Of a stretch of 64,000 nt of DNA, positions 9,056 to 17,722 are shown piece after piece. Source of the stretch: UBA4486 sp041984885. Lineage in GTDB: Bacteria > Pseudomonadota > Gammaproteobacteria > Eutrophobiales > Eutrophobiaceae. Positions within the stretch are counted from its first letter, which is position 1. Every line of letters starts with the position of its first letter. The stretch spans positions 78,435 through 142,434 of the forward strand of contig JBHIXH010000001.1 of assembly GCA_041984885.1 (NCBI GenBank), written 5' to 3'. A program made the position numbers and the translations under genes. The notes beneath the pieces are model-generated. The model did no database searches. It was not told the DNA's origin and saw only the letters and a program-made list of their open reading frames with translations.

Positions 9056-10858
9056 TTAACCATTCTGGAGTATTTTTCCTGATTCAATATCATTAATATC
9101 TTGACTTGAAAATTTTGATTGTAATTGCTCTAAAGTAATATCAAGCCCTTTAATAGTTTCAACTAATATATCTATTACAGCATTATTTAATGAGGTATTT
9201 TTCCGTGGTTCTTGAACTTGAGTTTTGGGTGTTTCGTGAGTTTCTTTTTTTTCTAGATTTTTATTTGTCTGAGAAATTCTAACGTTAGAATCTATATTTC
9301 CCCCATTTCTCCCATTTCCCCCCAAATTTTCAAGTCGCCATGCTTGTGCCCTATGTATAAGGGAACCTCTTACTATCCTCATATCATCAGATACACGTCC
9401 TTCCCATCTACCTATTTTCCTACCAAGTCTTCTTGAGTTAATTTTTGAACCATCCCCAGCAATACTGAGTAATGAATCTTTCAATTTTTGTGTATCTTCA
9501 TCTCCACCAGAAGTTGCATTTTGAATCATTGTGGCTACTAAGACTTCTTTTTCTCCATATAAATTGAACCAGGCCAATAATAATTCACCATGTTGCTCTC
9601 TCTCAGGATCAATTGTTTCAACTCTTTTCCTCGTTTCACATGGGTCTGTTGCACCTGACCAAACTAACGGATACCTAACTAATTTGTCCCATTCTTCAAA
9701 TCGTCCAAAAGCTTTCAAACCTACATCAGGCATACCAGTATCTATATATGCTTTAATAATTGTCAAACCTGCATTTACAAGAGAAATACGATTTTCTAAG
9801 ACATAATCCTTTATATTTTCTCTTTTAAATACCCTCTCCTCAGGATGCTCACTGGCTGGATCTAATCTAGATATCAACATTCTTGTTGATAGATCACCTT
9901 TCACTGTAAGGTTATTACCCGTCATTAATAAAGTTACTGCGGTTGATACACTAATCATTTTTGTTTCGCCTAATAAACGATCTCTATATGTCTCACTAGT
10001 AGAGATTGTACAAAGTGTTTCCCCGGAAACCACTTGTTCAACATTATCCATCAAGAGCAAAGAGTCACCTGCAATAAGAATAGCTAAGATTGCTTTCTTA
10101 GTTTCTGATTCATCTCGTGGCTGCGTCATAACTGAAGGAGGCTGTGCGTTTACTAATAAACTAATGATTGTGGCCAAGAGAGTTTTCCCAGATCCCATTA
10201 TTGGAGCATCAATACCAAAGAATGGTGCTGCTGATAATTGCCATCTTACAAGTGATGTTAAAAATGCTGCAAGCCATGCTGCTCGTGCAGCAGAATCAAT
10301 GAAAGGAAATTCGTTAATTAAGTCTTCGAGTAACAACCTTGCATTAATTGCATCGGTTTGTTCAAACTTATTAGGAATTGATTCCCATGACTTATATGTA
10401 CTATATAGACCAGTACCATAATCATAGCCAGGCTTGATAATTAATCTACCTGTACTTGTAACTGTTGGCGCACCTAATAGTGCTCTTAAGACTGGTAAAT
10501 TCCATTTACTACGTTCAATAAGGGTTGATGCAATATCACGAGGACAATCAATTTCTTTATAGTCACGTGATCTTGAATCATATTTTTTCCATGTACCAAA
10601 TTTAGTACATAATTCTCGTATCGAACTAGCCCTTGAGGGAACGATTATGTGTAATTCATCAGATCGTTTTATATATTGATTATTGTTATTTTTGATTCTT
10701 GAAATTTCAACTAGGTATCCACCACGCTGATAAATACCTGCGTCATGAAGAATTAGTAATTCTTCACATTTATCAACTAATTCGTGAAGATTACCGCCTT
10801 CTATAATTATTTCTGAATTCTTTACTTTTTCCCAAGAATCTTCACGAATATCTTTCAC
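9056..10858 (-). CDS. primase/helicase-type P-loop protein of the integrative island
   Basis: This protein of 600 residues has its P-loop ATPase core in the middle: Walker A APIMGSGKTLLA near residue 222 and Walker B-like DSLLLMDNVEQ near residue 265. The sensor-like segment VTLLMTGNN follows. The layout resembles phage or island replication proteins that carry a helicase after a primase-type N-terminus. I cannot identify the primase catalytic residues with confidence. The C-terminal ~90 residues are low-complexity. It is AT-rich like its neighbours and lies 57 bp downstream of the AlpA-like gene. It probably replicates the excised element. Confidence 0.65.
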   Translation of the reverse strand: MKDIREDSWEKVKNSEIIIEGGNLHELVDKCEELLILHDAGIYQRGGYLVEISRIKNNNNQYIKRSDELHIIVPSRASSIRELCTKFGTWKKYDSRSRDYKEIDCPRDIASTLIERSKWNLPVLRALLGAPTVTSTGRLIIKPGYDYGTGLYSTYKSWESIPNKFEQTDAINARLLLEDLINEFPFIDSAARAAWLAAFLTSLVRWQLSAAPFFGIDAPIMGSGKTLLATIISLLVNAQPPSVMTQPRDESETKKAILAILIAGDSLLLMDNVEQVVSGETLCTISTSETYRDRLLGETKMISVSTAVTLLMTGNNLTVKGDLSTRMLISRLDPASEHPEERVFKRENIKDYVLENRISLVNAGLTIIKAYIDTGMPDVGLKAFGRFEEWDKLVRYPLVWSGATDPCETRKRVETIDPEREQHGELLLAWFNLYGEKEVLVATMIQNATSGGDEDTQKLKDSLLSIAGDGSKINSRRLGRKIGRWEGRVSDDMRIVRGSLIHRAQAWRLENLGGNGRNGGNIDSNVRISQTNKNLEKKETHETPKTQVQEPRKNTSLNNAVIDILVETIKGLDITLEQLQSKFSSQDINDIESGKILQNG

Positions 10859-10915
10859 AAGCTTATTCTTTCTTGCTTATCTGTTTCCCGGGAAACAATG
10901 TAAATTGAAAAATAA

Positions 10916-11173
10916 TTACCTAATATCGATATGACCCACACGAGATTTTTCGATAACTACTTTTAATACTTCTGGTTCGTATCGTACAGATCGTCCACGC
11001 TTAATATATGGCACACTAGGGTTAGTACCATTTATATAACGATCACGTTGAAGGAAGGCAACAGAACAGTTTAGACAAAATGCAGCAGCTTCTTCATCTA
11101 AGAGATAACCGGTTTTAAGGAGTTCATTAACTGTTAATCCATTGTATTTTAATACGATATGTTTGTTATTCAT
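10916..11173 (-). CDS. AlpA/excisionase-like small DNA-binding protein
   Basis: This protein of 85 residues has a winged-HTH-like pattern: LLDEEAAAFCLNCSVAFLQRDRYING, then VPYIKRGRSVRYEPEVL. That is the usual form of AlpA/MerR-like excisionases (helix-turn-helix followed by an R-x-VRY wing). These proteins control integrase expression or bend DNA during excision. It lies between the integrase/207-residue pair and the helicase gene, its usual place in phage-satellite cores. Confidence 0.7.
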   Translation of the reverse strand: MNNKHIVLKYNGLTVNELLKTGYLLDEEAAAFCLNCSVAFLQRDRYINGTNPSVPYIKRGRSVRYEPEVLKVVIEKSRVGHIDIR

Positions 11174-11226
11174 AATACCACCCTATAAGTTCAATGAAGC
11201 TTTAGGACAGTTTAAGAATTAACAGT

Positions 11227-11850
11227 CTATTTTTTTACCTTAGAATTTATTTTTTTATCAGGCCTTAATCCTTCTGCAAATGCTTTAGCAATAAGTTTAG
11301 AAATATCAATTGGTTCCCTTGTAAATATTTTTACAAAGTTCTTTTCTTTACTTAATTTTTTCTCAAAATCCTCAGGCGTACCTAATTTCAATCTCTTAGA
11401 ATGCCATTCTAATTCACATTCAAGTTCTGCTCTATCCTCAGGAGATAAGTTGTGATGTTTGATTAAATTATCAATATATTTTTTATTTTTAGTAATATGA
11501 CCCTCAATGGTTTTAGTTGCCAAGTTTGAGTTATTAGCAATAAGTTTAATTGTTTTTTCATATCCATATTTATAATCTTCTCTATACATAATATATTCAA
11601 TAATTATATTATTTATTTTATTTTCTTCTTGAATGGGATCACGTTTTATTCCTTGTTTTATTTTACCATTCTCTTTATGGATTATTGTCAAATCAATAAG
11701 ATCTGTATATTCATCGATATTCAATATACCTTCTTTATAATTGCTTTGTATAAGTTTAATTCTTTCATGATATCCTAGTATTTCTATCCGTCTCTTGAGT
11801 TCCGATATGGCCGTCCACCGTTGAGTGTTTGTCAACTTTTTTCTCTTCAT
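11227..11850 (-). CDS. uncharacterised Lys-rich island protein
   Basis: This protein of 207 residues is very Lys/Ile/Asn-rich and predicted helical, with no motif I recognise. The region about residues 100-135 (ANNSNLATKTIEGHITKNKK) could be a small HTH. Its start codon overlaps the integrase stop (TAATG), so it is translated with the integrase. It may be an accessory factor or regulator for recombination. The function is unknown. Confidence 0.55.
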   Translation of the reverse strand: MKRKKLTNTQRWTAISELKRRIEILGYHERIKLIQSNYKEGILNIDEYTDLIDLTIIHKENGKIKQGIKRDPIQEENKINNIIIEYIMYREDYKYGYEKTIKLIANNSNLATKTIEGHITKNKKYIDNLIKHHNLSPEDRAELECELEWHSKRLKLGTPEDFEKKLSKEKNFVKIFTREPIDISKLIAKAFAEGLRPDKKINSKVKK

Positions 11851-13055
11851 TAAGCATTTCCAGTTTGTTTAACATTTATTATCGATGCAGACTTTTTCTG
11901 ACCCGCAGATCTCAATATATAGTCAGTGATTTGTTGCATAGGTTTTCTTAATCGTTCAATGTCAGCAACAATGTAACCTGCAGTCACATCAGGTATGGAA
12001 TGATTGAGTAACCTTTTTAGAGCATAAGCTGGTATATTGAGACTTTCAGCAATTGTCGCAAATGTTCGTCGTAGATCATGAGGACAAAAAGTTACTTTTG
12101 ATTCCTCAGCAACTAAACGATTAGCATTATCTATGACACTTATGTGACCATTACCATGCCTAGCTGAAAATACATAAATTCCTTTCGATTTATTTATTCT
12201 GCTTTTCAGAATTTCGTACAAAAAATCACTCAGTGGAAGGGTATGGGATCTGTGATTTTTTGTATCCAGAACTGTTAGTGTTTTAGATTCAAGATCTACC
12301 TGGTCCACTTTTAAAGTTTTGGCTTCTCCACTTCTAAGACCAGTAAATAATAATGTGAATAAGTATGCCCTCACATTTTCAGGTTGGTTTACTACTGCTG
12401 CAAACCAAGGTTTTAACTGAGATTGCTTTATTACGGTTTGACGGCGTTCAATCCTATACCATCTTTTAGTATCTGATAATCGCTTGACTGGATTAGCAGT
12501 AATGATTGGAATTCCCTCCGAATCAGTATATTGAATCATCGCATGTGAAAATATTGCTCTTAAATATTTCATAGCCAAATTTGCCTGAGCATGACTCTTG
12601 TCACCAATCTCCTTGTGTTTTTTTACACACATATCAGGCGTTATGGATAACAATGGTTTATTCATCCAGGACCTTAAATAACGACCAAGACAAGAGCGCA
12701 TATCCATCACTGTTCGTGGTTTAAGATTTTTTGAATAAATATAATCATTAAGTCCATTTTCTACAGTTGCGCTTTTAAGCTTCGCTTTTTGTTTATTCGC
12801 AACAGGATCTCCGCCTTTAATTATTTCTCCTATTAACTTTCTGGCTTCTTTTCTTGCTCCATCTGGAGCCATTTCATGAGATTTACAAATTGTGAGTCTT
12901 TGAGACTTACCTTTAACCCTACGCTGTAGTACGTAACTCATCGCACCGTTTGAAGTAACTCTAACTCCAAAGGACGGTAATTCATCGTCCCAAATAATTT
13001 GATATCCTGTATCAGGAATTGATAGGCTTTTGAGATTTGTTTTCGTTAGCTTCAT
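11850..13055 (-). CDS. tyrosine recombinase (integrase) of the island
   Basis: This protein of 401 residues has an N-terminal DUF4102-like arm-binding region (IPDTGYQIIWDDELPSFGVRV), a SAM-like core-binding domain (about residues 95-190) and the catalytic domain. Visible catalytic residues are Arg in TGLRSGEAKTL, His and Arg in PHDLRRTF, the second His in LLNHS and Tyr in AGYI. It catalyses site-specific integration and excision. The gene begins 154 bp from the tRNA-Gln fragment at 13209-13256, which fits that tRNA as its attachment site. The 207-residue gene follows with overlapping stop and start. Confidence 0.92.
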   Translation of the reverse strand: MKLTKTNLKSLSIPDTGYQIIWDDELPSFGVRVTSNGAMSYVLQRRVKGKSQRLTICKSHEMAPDGARKEARKLIGEIIKGGDPVANKQKAKLKSATVENGLNDYIYSKNLKPRTVMDMRSCLGRYLRSWMNKPLLSITPDMCVKKHKEIGDKSHAQANLAMKYLRAIFSHAMIQYTDSEGIPIITANPVKRLSDTKRWYRIERRQTVIKQSQLKPWFAAVVNQPENVRAYLFTLLFTGLRSGEAKTLKVDQVDLESKTLTVLDTKNHRSHTLPLSDFLYEILKSRINKSKGIYVFSARHGNGHISVIDNANRLVAEESKVTFCPHDLRRTFATIAESLNIPAYALKRLLNHSIPDVTAGYIVADIERLRKPMQQITDYILRSAGQKKSASIINVKQTGNA

Positions 13056-13072
13056 AGTCCGTCCGTTTAATC

Positions 13073-13092
13073 ATGTAAGCACTATGTAAGCA
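13073..13092. repeat. tandem 9-bp repeats upstream of the integrase
   Basis: ATGTAAGCA occurs at 13073-13081 and 13084-13092 (11-bp period, one helical turn). AGTCCGT nearby (13056-13062) has an inverted partner ACGGACT around 13123-13130. The position between int and the attachment core suits arm-type integrase or excisionase binding sites. This is inference from position. Confidence 0.4.
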
Positions 13093-13208
13093 TAGTAATT
13101 AAAACTCCTTAGTACAATAACGGACTTGATATAAACTATATATTATTGTTTTATATGAGTATTAAAAGATAATAAAATTTATGTGTAATTATTAGAAATT
13201 AAATAAAA

Positions 13209-13256
13209 CGGACTCTGACTCCGTCAGTAGAGGTTCGAATCCTCTACCCCCAGCCA
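13209..13256 (+). other. attachment site: 3' portion of tRNA-Gln(CUG)
   Basis: The sequence starts at the anticodon stem (CGGACTCTGACTCCG; loop CTCTGAC, anticodon CTG = Gln), has a perfect T-arm (AGAGG-TTCGAAT-CCTCT) and ends ACCCCCAGCCA. The D-arm and 5' acceptor strand are missing, because the preceding bases are AT-rich island DNA. It is therefore not a functional tRNA but the attachment half left by integration into a tRNA-Gln gene. The intact gene should lie left of the window. Confidence 0.85.
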
Positions 13257-13447
13257 ATTTAAACGGATTCTCTTAGCTTCACCGCTTTAACCCTGCCTTT
13301 CATTTTCTTCTGGGGTAATGATGCTGCGGTTGAAGTTTTATGATCACAGGCAACCTGATCCATTTCACCACTTAGCGGGTTCCAGAATTTGATTTCACGC
13401 TCCTGCTTGATCGTGACCGGCTGAAGTATGTACTCATCTCGCCGGGC
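13239..13447. repeat. 209-bp direct repeat, copy A
   Basis: It matches 24182-24390 with four mismatches counted by eye (205/209). It contains the last bases of tRNA-Gln (ATCCTCTACCCCCAGCCA), the short spacer and the last ~62 codons of the radical SAM gene. Identity stops sharply after CGCCGGGC. Together with copy B it delimits a 10.9-kb insert. Confidence 0.9.
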
Positions 13448-13483
13448 GCTGTCTTTCGTCATCATCTTGTATAAGAAAATCAT
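13259..13483 (-). pseudogene. truncated duplicate of the radical SAM gene C-terminus
   Basis: A 74-residue frame begins with unrelated residues (MIFLYKMMTKDSA). From RRDEYILQPVTIKQ onward it matches residues ~390-451 of the intact radical SAM protein at 24202-25557, differing only at the penultimate residue (Ser for Thr). It lacks the CxxxCxxC catalytic core. It starts 3 bp after the NnrS stop and could be translated as the last frame of the islet operon, but it is best regarded as a remnant of the duplicated boundary. Confidence 0.85.
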
Positions 13484-13486
13484 AAA

Positions 13487-14680
13487 TTATCCAAACTGTC
13501 CGTCTATCCCGGGCCGGAGCCAGATCGGCACATACACAATCGCAAACAGCACGAAAGCTATTATCCACAGCATTTGTGATATCAATATCCAGACTGAATA
13601 ATATTCGATGGTCAGCAGTGGAATAAATACACGAACAACAGCACCCAGTAATAGCAGGACAAATGTAAGGGTAACCAGGGAAGATGGCTTATAAACGTTT
13701 CTTCCTGTATGCCCGAGTGTCACACGTGCCATCATGCTGGCTGTTACCATACCAATGCCACCATAGGTCATCGCATGTATGGCGATAAATTGAGACACAT
13801 CAGAGAAAACACTGACCGCAAACAGCAGGAAGCCGATAACAATGAATAACATGGCCACGTGCAAACTCCAGAGCATCGGCTTTTTCCAGATCCCAGGTGT
13901 ATACCAGCCAACAAGTCGAATGAAGTAAATACTAAACAATATAATCGCCAAATAACCGGACAATAAACCGGTATGCAAAAACAGTTCGGAAATAAAAAAG
14001 AGCAGAAATACCAGCAGACCGACAAGTGTTACCCATTTCGGATTGTAAAGAAGGACAGGATAGCCAACACCACGCTCGGTAAAAAAAGGGATCACCCTGC
14101 CACCAATTGTTAATACCAGGCCAACAATCAGATACAAACCTCCATAGAGTCCCCAAAACGTACCTCTTGGCAAATACCCCATTAATCCAAGATAAAAGAC
14201 AAGATTGGCAATGCCCAGCAATACAAGCTTTGCGAGAATTCCAAGTTGGTTATAGTGACGCGATTCTATTACAGGAGTTGCGACTGCCACAATCAGGCCT
14301 GATATAAATAAAATATCAAGCACACCGGCATACACTACGAAGTCTGAACCAGACAGAAATAAAATACGGCTGAATGCCCAAACACTGAATAACACAGCCA
14401 GCGGCTTGCCATTTATTGTTTGCTTACCAGTCCAGTTTTTCACCGCTGTTAACAGAAACCCTGCGACGACAGCGAGACAGTAACCAAAAATCATTTCATG
14501 CGCATGCCATTGAAAAGCGGAAAGACTCCCCATTGGCATGGCGGGATTAAAGGTGTAGATCAGCATCCAGGTCACTACCGAGATGATCGAATAGATTACA
14601 GCGCCAAGGAAAAACGGCCTGAATCCAAGATCAAACAGTGCAAATCTTTCGTTTTTATTTGCTGATATCAAGTGAGGCAT
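13487..14680 (-). CDS. nnrS: NnrS-family membrane protein
   Basis: This protein of 397 residues has about 12 hydrophobic helices. The N-terminus ALFDLGFRPFFLGA and QWHAHEMIFGYCLAVVAGFLLTAVKNWTG are diagnostic of NnrS, a haem- and copper-containing membrane protein that eases nitric-oxide and nitrosative stress in several proteobacteria. The start overlaps the ketopantoate-reductase-like gene by 26 bp. It is the last intact gene of the islet operon. Its presence is the main hint that the operon answers to reactive nitrogen. Confidence 0.9.
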   Translation of the reverse strand: MPHLISANKNERFALFDLGFRPFFLGAVIYSIISVVTWMLIYTFNPAMPMGSLSAFQWHAHEMIFGYCLAVVAGFLLTAVKNWTGKQTINGKPLAVLFSVWAFSRILFLSGSDFVVYAGVLDILFISGLIVAVATPVIESRHYNQLGILAKLVLLGIANLVFYLGLMGYLPRGTFWGLYGGLYLIVGLVLTIGGRVIPFFTERGVGYPVLLYNPKWVTLVGLLVFLLFFISELFLHTGLLSGYLAIILFSIYFIRLVGWYTPGIWKKPMLWSLHVAMLFIVIGFLLFAVSVFSDVSQFIAIHAMTYGGIGMVTASMMARVTLGHTGRNVYKPSSLVTLTFVLLLLGAVVRVFIPLLTIEYYSVWILISQMLWIIAFVLFAIVYVPIWLRPGIDGQFG

Positions 14681-15605
14681 GTTTTAAGTCGTTTCGTTTA
14701 GCTTCATATACCTGAAGATGTGACAAGGCATACCCCAATAATTTGGTTGATAAATTCTTTTCTGTACCTAGTTTTACTAATTCACCAAATATCTCATTAA
14801 CCTCTGTCTGCCTGCCTGACTGTATATCTCTAAGCATCGAAGCTGTATAGTCAGAATTTATGTCGGTTAATAGCTCAGTATATTTCTTCATGGTATTCTC
14901 ATCAGGTCTATTACGGTACGCTTTCGCAATGTCGACGCACTCATGAAATAACTCAAGAATAAATTCTCGTCCGCTTTCAGTTTTCATAATTTCACCTACA
15001 CTTCCCCTGAAAATGCAGGTTGCACCGGCAAGTGCCGCCAAAAAAATATATTTTTGCCACATATCGTGCTGGATATGGGTAGAAAATTTGTATTCCAGTT
15101 TTGTTTTTGATAACTGATCAAGAAATGACCGACTTATTGCCTCCTGATCGAAATGTCTGATACCGAATTGAATGCGATGAAACTGGTTCAGGTGTTGTAT
15201 GTTTCCTGTCCCATCCTGTTCCAGGGCCAGATGTACGAGACCACCCATTACAGCTTCCCGAGTAAAAACATCATCCAGAAGCTTTAAGTGAGACACCCCG
15301 TTTAATAATGGCAATATGTTTGTTTCTTTATCCGCAACCTTTTGAATGTCGTTGACTGCTTGCATTAATGCATAGGATTTACATGCAAGTATTACAACAT
15401 TGAAACCCGGCAGTAATTCCTTTGATGTAATACACTTTGGAGTCAGACACAGATTCCCCAGCTGACTGTAAATATTCAGGCCATTTTCTTCAATGACGTT
15501 GCGTTTTTCCTCTCTTACCAGGAACGTAACGTCTGCGCCAGACTCGATTAAACGCCCACCGATATAACCTCCAACTGCACCAGCACCAAGGATAAGAATG
15601 CGCAT
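14655..15605 (-). CDS. ketopantoate reductase (PanE/ApbA)-like NADP oxidoreductase
   Basis: This protein of 316 residues opens with the Rossmann motif MRILILGAGAVGGYIGGRL and has the family segment LLNGVSHLKLLD. In the C-terminal helical domain, KYIFLAALAGATCIFRGSVGEI carries the conserved Lys region, with SMLRDIQSGRQTEVNEIFGE near the end. The family usually makes pantoate for CoA; paralogues with unknown 2-oxo acid substrates are common. In this operon a housekeeping pantothenate role seems less likely, but that is inference. It lies 2 bp after the cyclo-ligase-like gene. Confidence 0.85.
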   Translation of the reverse strand: MRILILGAGAVGGYIGGRLIESGADVTFLVREEKRNVIEENGLNIYSQLGNLCLTPKCITSKELLPGFNVVILACKSYALMQAVNDIQKVADKETNILPLLNGVSHLKLLDDVFTREAVMGGLVHLALEQDGTGNIQHLNQFHRIQFGIRHFDQEAISRSFLDQLSKTKLEYKFSTHIQHDMWQKYIFLAALAGATCIFRGSVGEIMKTESGREFILELFHECVDIAKAYRNRPDENTMKKYTELLTDINSDYTASMLRDIQSGRQTEVNEIFGELVKLGTEKNLSTKLLGYALSHLQVYEAKRNDLKHASLDISK

Positions 15606-15607
15606 GC

Positions 15608-16210
15608 TTATACCGTAATAATTCTATCCATCGGGATGTCATGTGATTGCGGATAGATTGTATCCAGGCGCGATGTGACCAGGCCCAACCCGATTGCATG
15701 CGGGCGATGACCAAGGTGTGCAATGGTTCGATCATAGTAACCACCCCCATAGCCGAGTCGGTACTGGCTGTCGTCGAACCCAACCAGCGGCACCAGTAAT
15801 ACAGATGGTTCCACAGTCGTCTTGTCTACCGGCACCGGGATGTTCCAGATGCCGGGTTTCAGTTTTGACGACGGTGTCCATGGTCGAAACTCCATCGGTG
15901 CGCCGGCGCTGGCGACAACCGGTAGTGCAGCGGCCCAGCCATTATCGAGCTGTTGCCTGACAAGGTCACGCAGATCGAACTCACCTTTAATTGGCCAGTA
16001 GAAACCAATAATGCCCGGCTCCATCAGCGATAGAACTTCCTGCAGCACGACATATAATTCCTCTGTTTTGTTTTTTCTTTCCTTTCTGCCAATCTTGATT
16101 CTTGTGCCTATCTGCAATTCACGCTGCACTTTTCTCCAGTGTCGTATGGATTGCCAGTCACCTGGCTCTACTGCAGGGATTTCCGGAATTTCTTTATCAG
16201 CACTCATCAT
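15608..16210 (-). CDS. 5-formyltetrahydrofolate cyclo-ligase family protein
   Basis: This protein of 200 residues has the signature VPLVGFDDSQYRLGYGGGYYDR near residues 135-160 and the C-terminal PMDRIIT. The family converts 5-formyl-THF to 5,10-methenyl-THF with ATP. The N-terminal region is divergent, so it may be a paralogue of the housekeeping YgfA. The start overlaps the stop of the upstream FMN-protein gene (ATGA), which shows translational coupling. Confidence 0.85.
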   Translation of the reverse strand: MMSADKEIPEIPAVEPGDWQSIRHWRKVQRELQIGTRIKIGRKERKNKTEELYVVLQEVLSLMEPGIIGFYWPIKGEFDLRDLVRQQLDNGWAAALPVVASAGAPMEFRPWTPSSKLKPGIWNIPVPVDKTTVEPSVLLVPLVGFDDSQYRLGYGGGYYDRTIAHLGHRPHAIGLGLVTSRLDTIYPQSHDIPMDRIITV

Positions 16211-17703
16211 ACATGTGCACTCTTGTTGGCCATCTTGATATTCGCGACATGGTTGATGAGCATGTCATTCAAGTCTTCCTGCAGGGCTGTATTACTGTTG
16301 GTTATAGCCAACTGTTTTATTTTTTTTACTACCCAGGCCTGTCCCTTGTTCAAAAAACCAATTCGCTCCTCAAGGTCTCTTATCTTGATCGCTTTTTCAT
16401 AGAAATTACCGACACGGCGCGATGGCGTCTGCCCCATGCGATATAACCACGTTGCCAGCATTTCACACCAGCGTACTTCATCCTGGTAAATGGACTGGAA
16501 AACTTCCCGGTATTTAGTATCCCTGCAATCAAGCATGGAGCGGATGGTGACGCGGGCACCGGCACGTTCTGCAGCCAGCAATTCCTTAAGTACCGGAATG
16601 ATCTCGTGGCTGGCCGGCATAACTTCACTGGCGGTTTGACCCTGGAAGCACGGCGAGGAATACATTTCGATATCATCGCCACACCATGAACCCGTGTCAT
16701 TCGTGCCGGTAAAAAGTCTCTGCTTTGCCTCGGTGACCATTCTGTTCAAAATAGTAGCCGCAGGCTCGATTCGATTTACCCGGTAGGCGCCGCAACCGGC
16801 ATAAATGGGCATGGCTTCCAGGTCACCGACCGTGTTCCTGAGTGGAGAATCGGTGCTGCGCAGGTATACCGGTCGCTGTCCTTCCTTGCCAATCACGACG
16901 CGGGGCTGACTGTCTACCTGTACATTCATTGTTGCTTCACGGGTAACGCTGTTCGGAATCACTCGCGTTTGTGCACCGTGCGGCCAGTTAATATGAAATA
17001 AACCGGTCAGGATTGTTTCATCCTGCTTAAGGTTAATAATCTTTCGCTTGTGGTAGTCATTAGCAAACGATTCTTTCGAGGCGAGAAAAGCCGTACCGAC
17101 GACAACTCCATCAGCACCTCTTTGCAGTTGGTCGGCAAGATCACGGCCATCAACAATGCCACCGGCGGCGAGAACCGGAACCTCTGCGATACGCAATACA
17201 CGCGGTAACAGTTCCTTTACCGACAAAGAGCCACGCACGTGACCACCTGCCTCAACGCCTTGTGCTATCAACATATGGGCACCTGCTGTCAATGCTGCGT
17301 CGGCGTCCTGTTCAGTCCCGACCTGGTGTACGACCAGGATGCCCGCATCCCTGAGAGTTTTAATTACATCGGGATAGATGTCCCAGAACAGGCAGACCGA
17401 GGCTACCTGTTCCTTGATAAGCATGTGGACTTGTTGTAGTAGCAGCTGCTGGTCTGTTGCCGCAGGGATAATATTCACACCAAATTCAGCATCGGTGTTT
17501 GCCTTGACCTTTTGAATCTCAGAGCGGATAAGCTCCGGCGTTTCGCGCACCATACCCAGGAACCCGTAACCGCCGGCCTCAATGACTGCAGTAACCAGTT
17601 CCGAACGGGAAACACCTCCCATACCCGCCAGCACGATCGGGTACTGGCAACCAAGCAGGTCACAGGCCATGGTATGCAAGCCGGACTTGATTTTATTTTT
17701 CAT
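16207..17703 (-). CDS. nitronate monooxygenase-like FMN protein with extra C-terminal helical domain
   Basis: From the ATG at 17703 it has 498 residues. That start is preferred because GAGGG sits 9-10 bp upstream; a GTG at 17751 would add 16 residues and overlap DUF488. The first ~320 residues are a nitronate monooxygenase/2-nitropropane-dioxygenase TIM barrel: YPIVLAGMGGVSRSELV, AQGVEAGGHVRG and VPVLAAGGIVDG, where His and the glycines bind FMN and substrate. The last ~120 residues form a separate all-helical unit with LLAAERAGAR, QDEVRWCEML and MLINHVANI. These Glu/His positions suggest a ferritin-like fold, which is inference. This unit is absent from ordinary nitronate monooxygenases of ~320-350 residues. 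Confidence 0.85.
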   Translation of the reverse strand: MKNKIKSGLHTMACDLLGCQYPIVLAGMGGVSRSELVTAVIEAGGYGFLGMVRETPELIRSEIQKVKANTDAEFGVNIIPAATDQQLLLQQVHMLIKEQVASVCLFWDIYPDVIKTLRDAGILVVHQVGTEQDADAALTAGAHMLIAQGVEAGGHVRGSLSVKELLPRVLRIAEVPVLAAGGIVDGRDLADQLQRGADGVVVGTAFLASKESFANDYHKRKIINLKQDETILTGLFHINWPHGAQTRVIPNSVTREATMNVQVDSQPRVVIGKEGQRPVYLRSTDSPLRNTVGDLEAMPIYAGCGAYRVNRIEPAATILNRMVTEAKQRLFTGTNDTGSWCGDDIEMYSSPCFQGQTASEVMPASHEIIPVLKELLAAERAGARVTIRSMLDCRDTKYREVFQSIYQDEVRWCEMLATWLYRMGQTPSRRVGNFYEKAIKIRDLEERIGFLNKGQAWVVKKIKQLAITNSNTALQEDLNDMLINHVANIKMANKSAHV

Positions 17704-17722
17704 GAAATTGCGCCCTCGCCAT

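Larger units (their letters stand above)
1..13256. mobile_element. right-hand part of an integrative, satellite-like island carrying metal resistance
   Basis: AT-rich DNA with an int, unknown, AlpA-like and primase/helicase-like core ends exactly at a tRNA-Gln 3' fragment. The cargo is two RND-type efflux operons and a merR-merC-trx operon. No capsid, conjugation or relaxase gene is visible in the part seen. The left boundary is outside the window. Confidence 0.7.

Noticed and set aside
13209..13256. Functional tRNA-Gln gene
   Set aside because: Only the anticodon stem-loop, T-arm and 3' end are present; the D-arm and 5' acceptor strand are replaced by AT-rich island DNA.
14655..15605. Housekeeping panE for pantothenate synthesis
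   Set aside because: Motifs fit the family, but its position inside a stress-like mobile operon argues for a paralogue, so no gene symbol was given.
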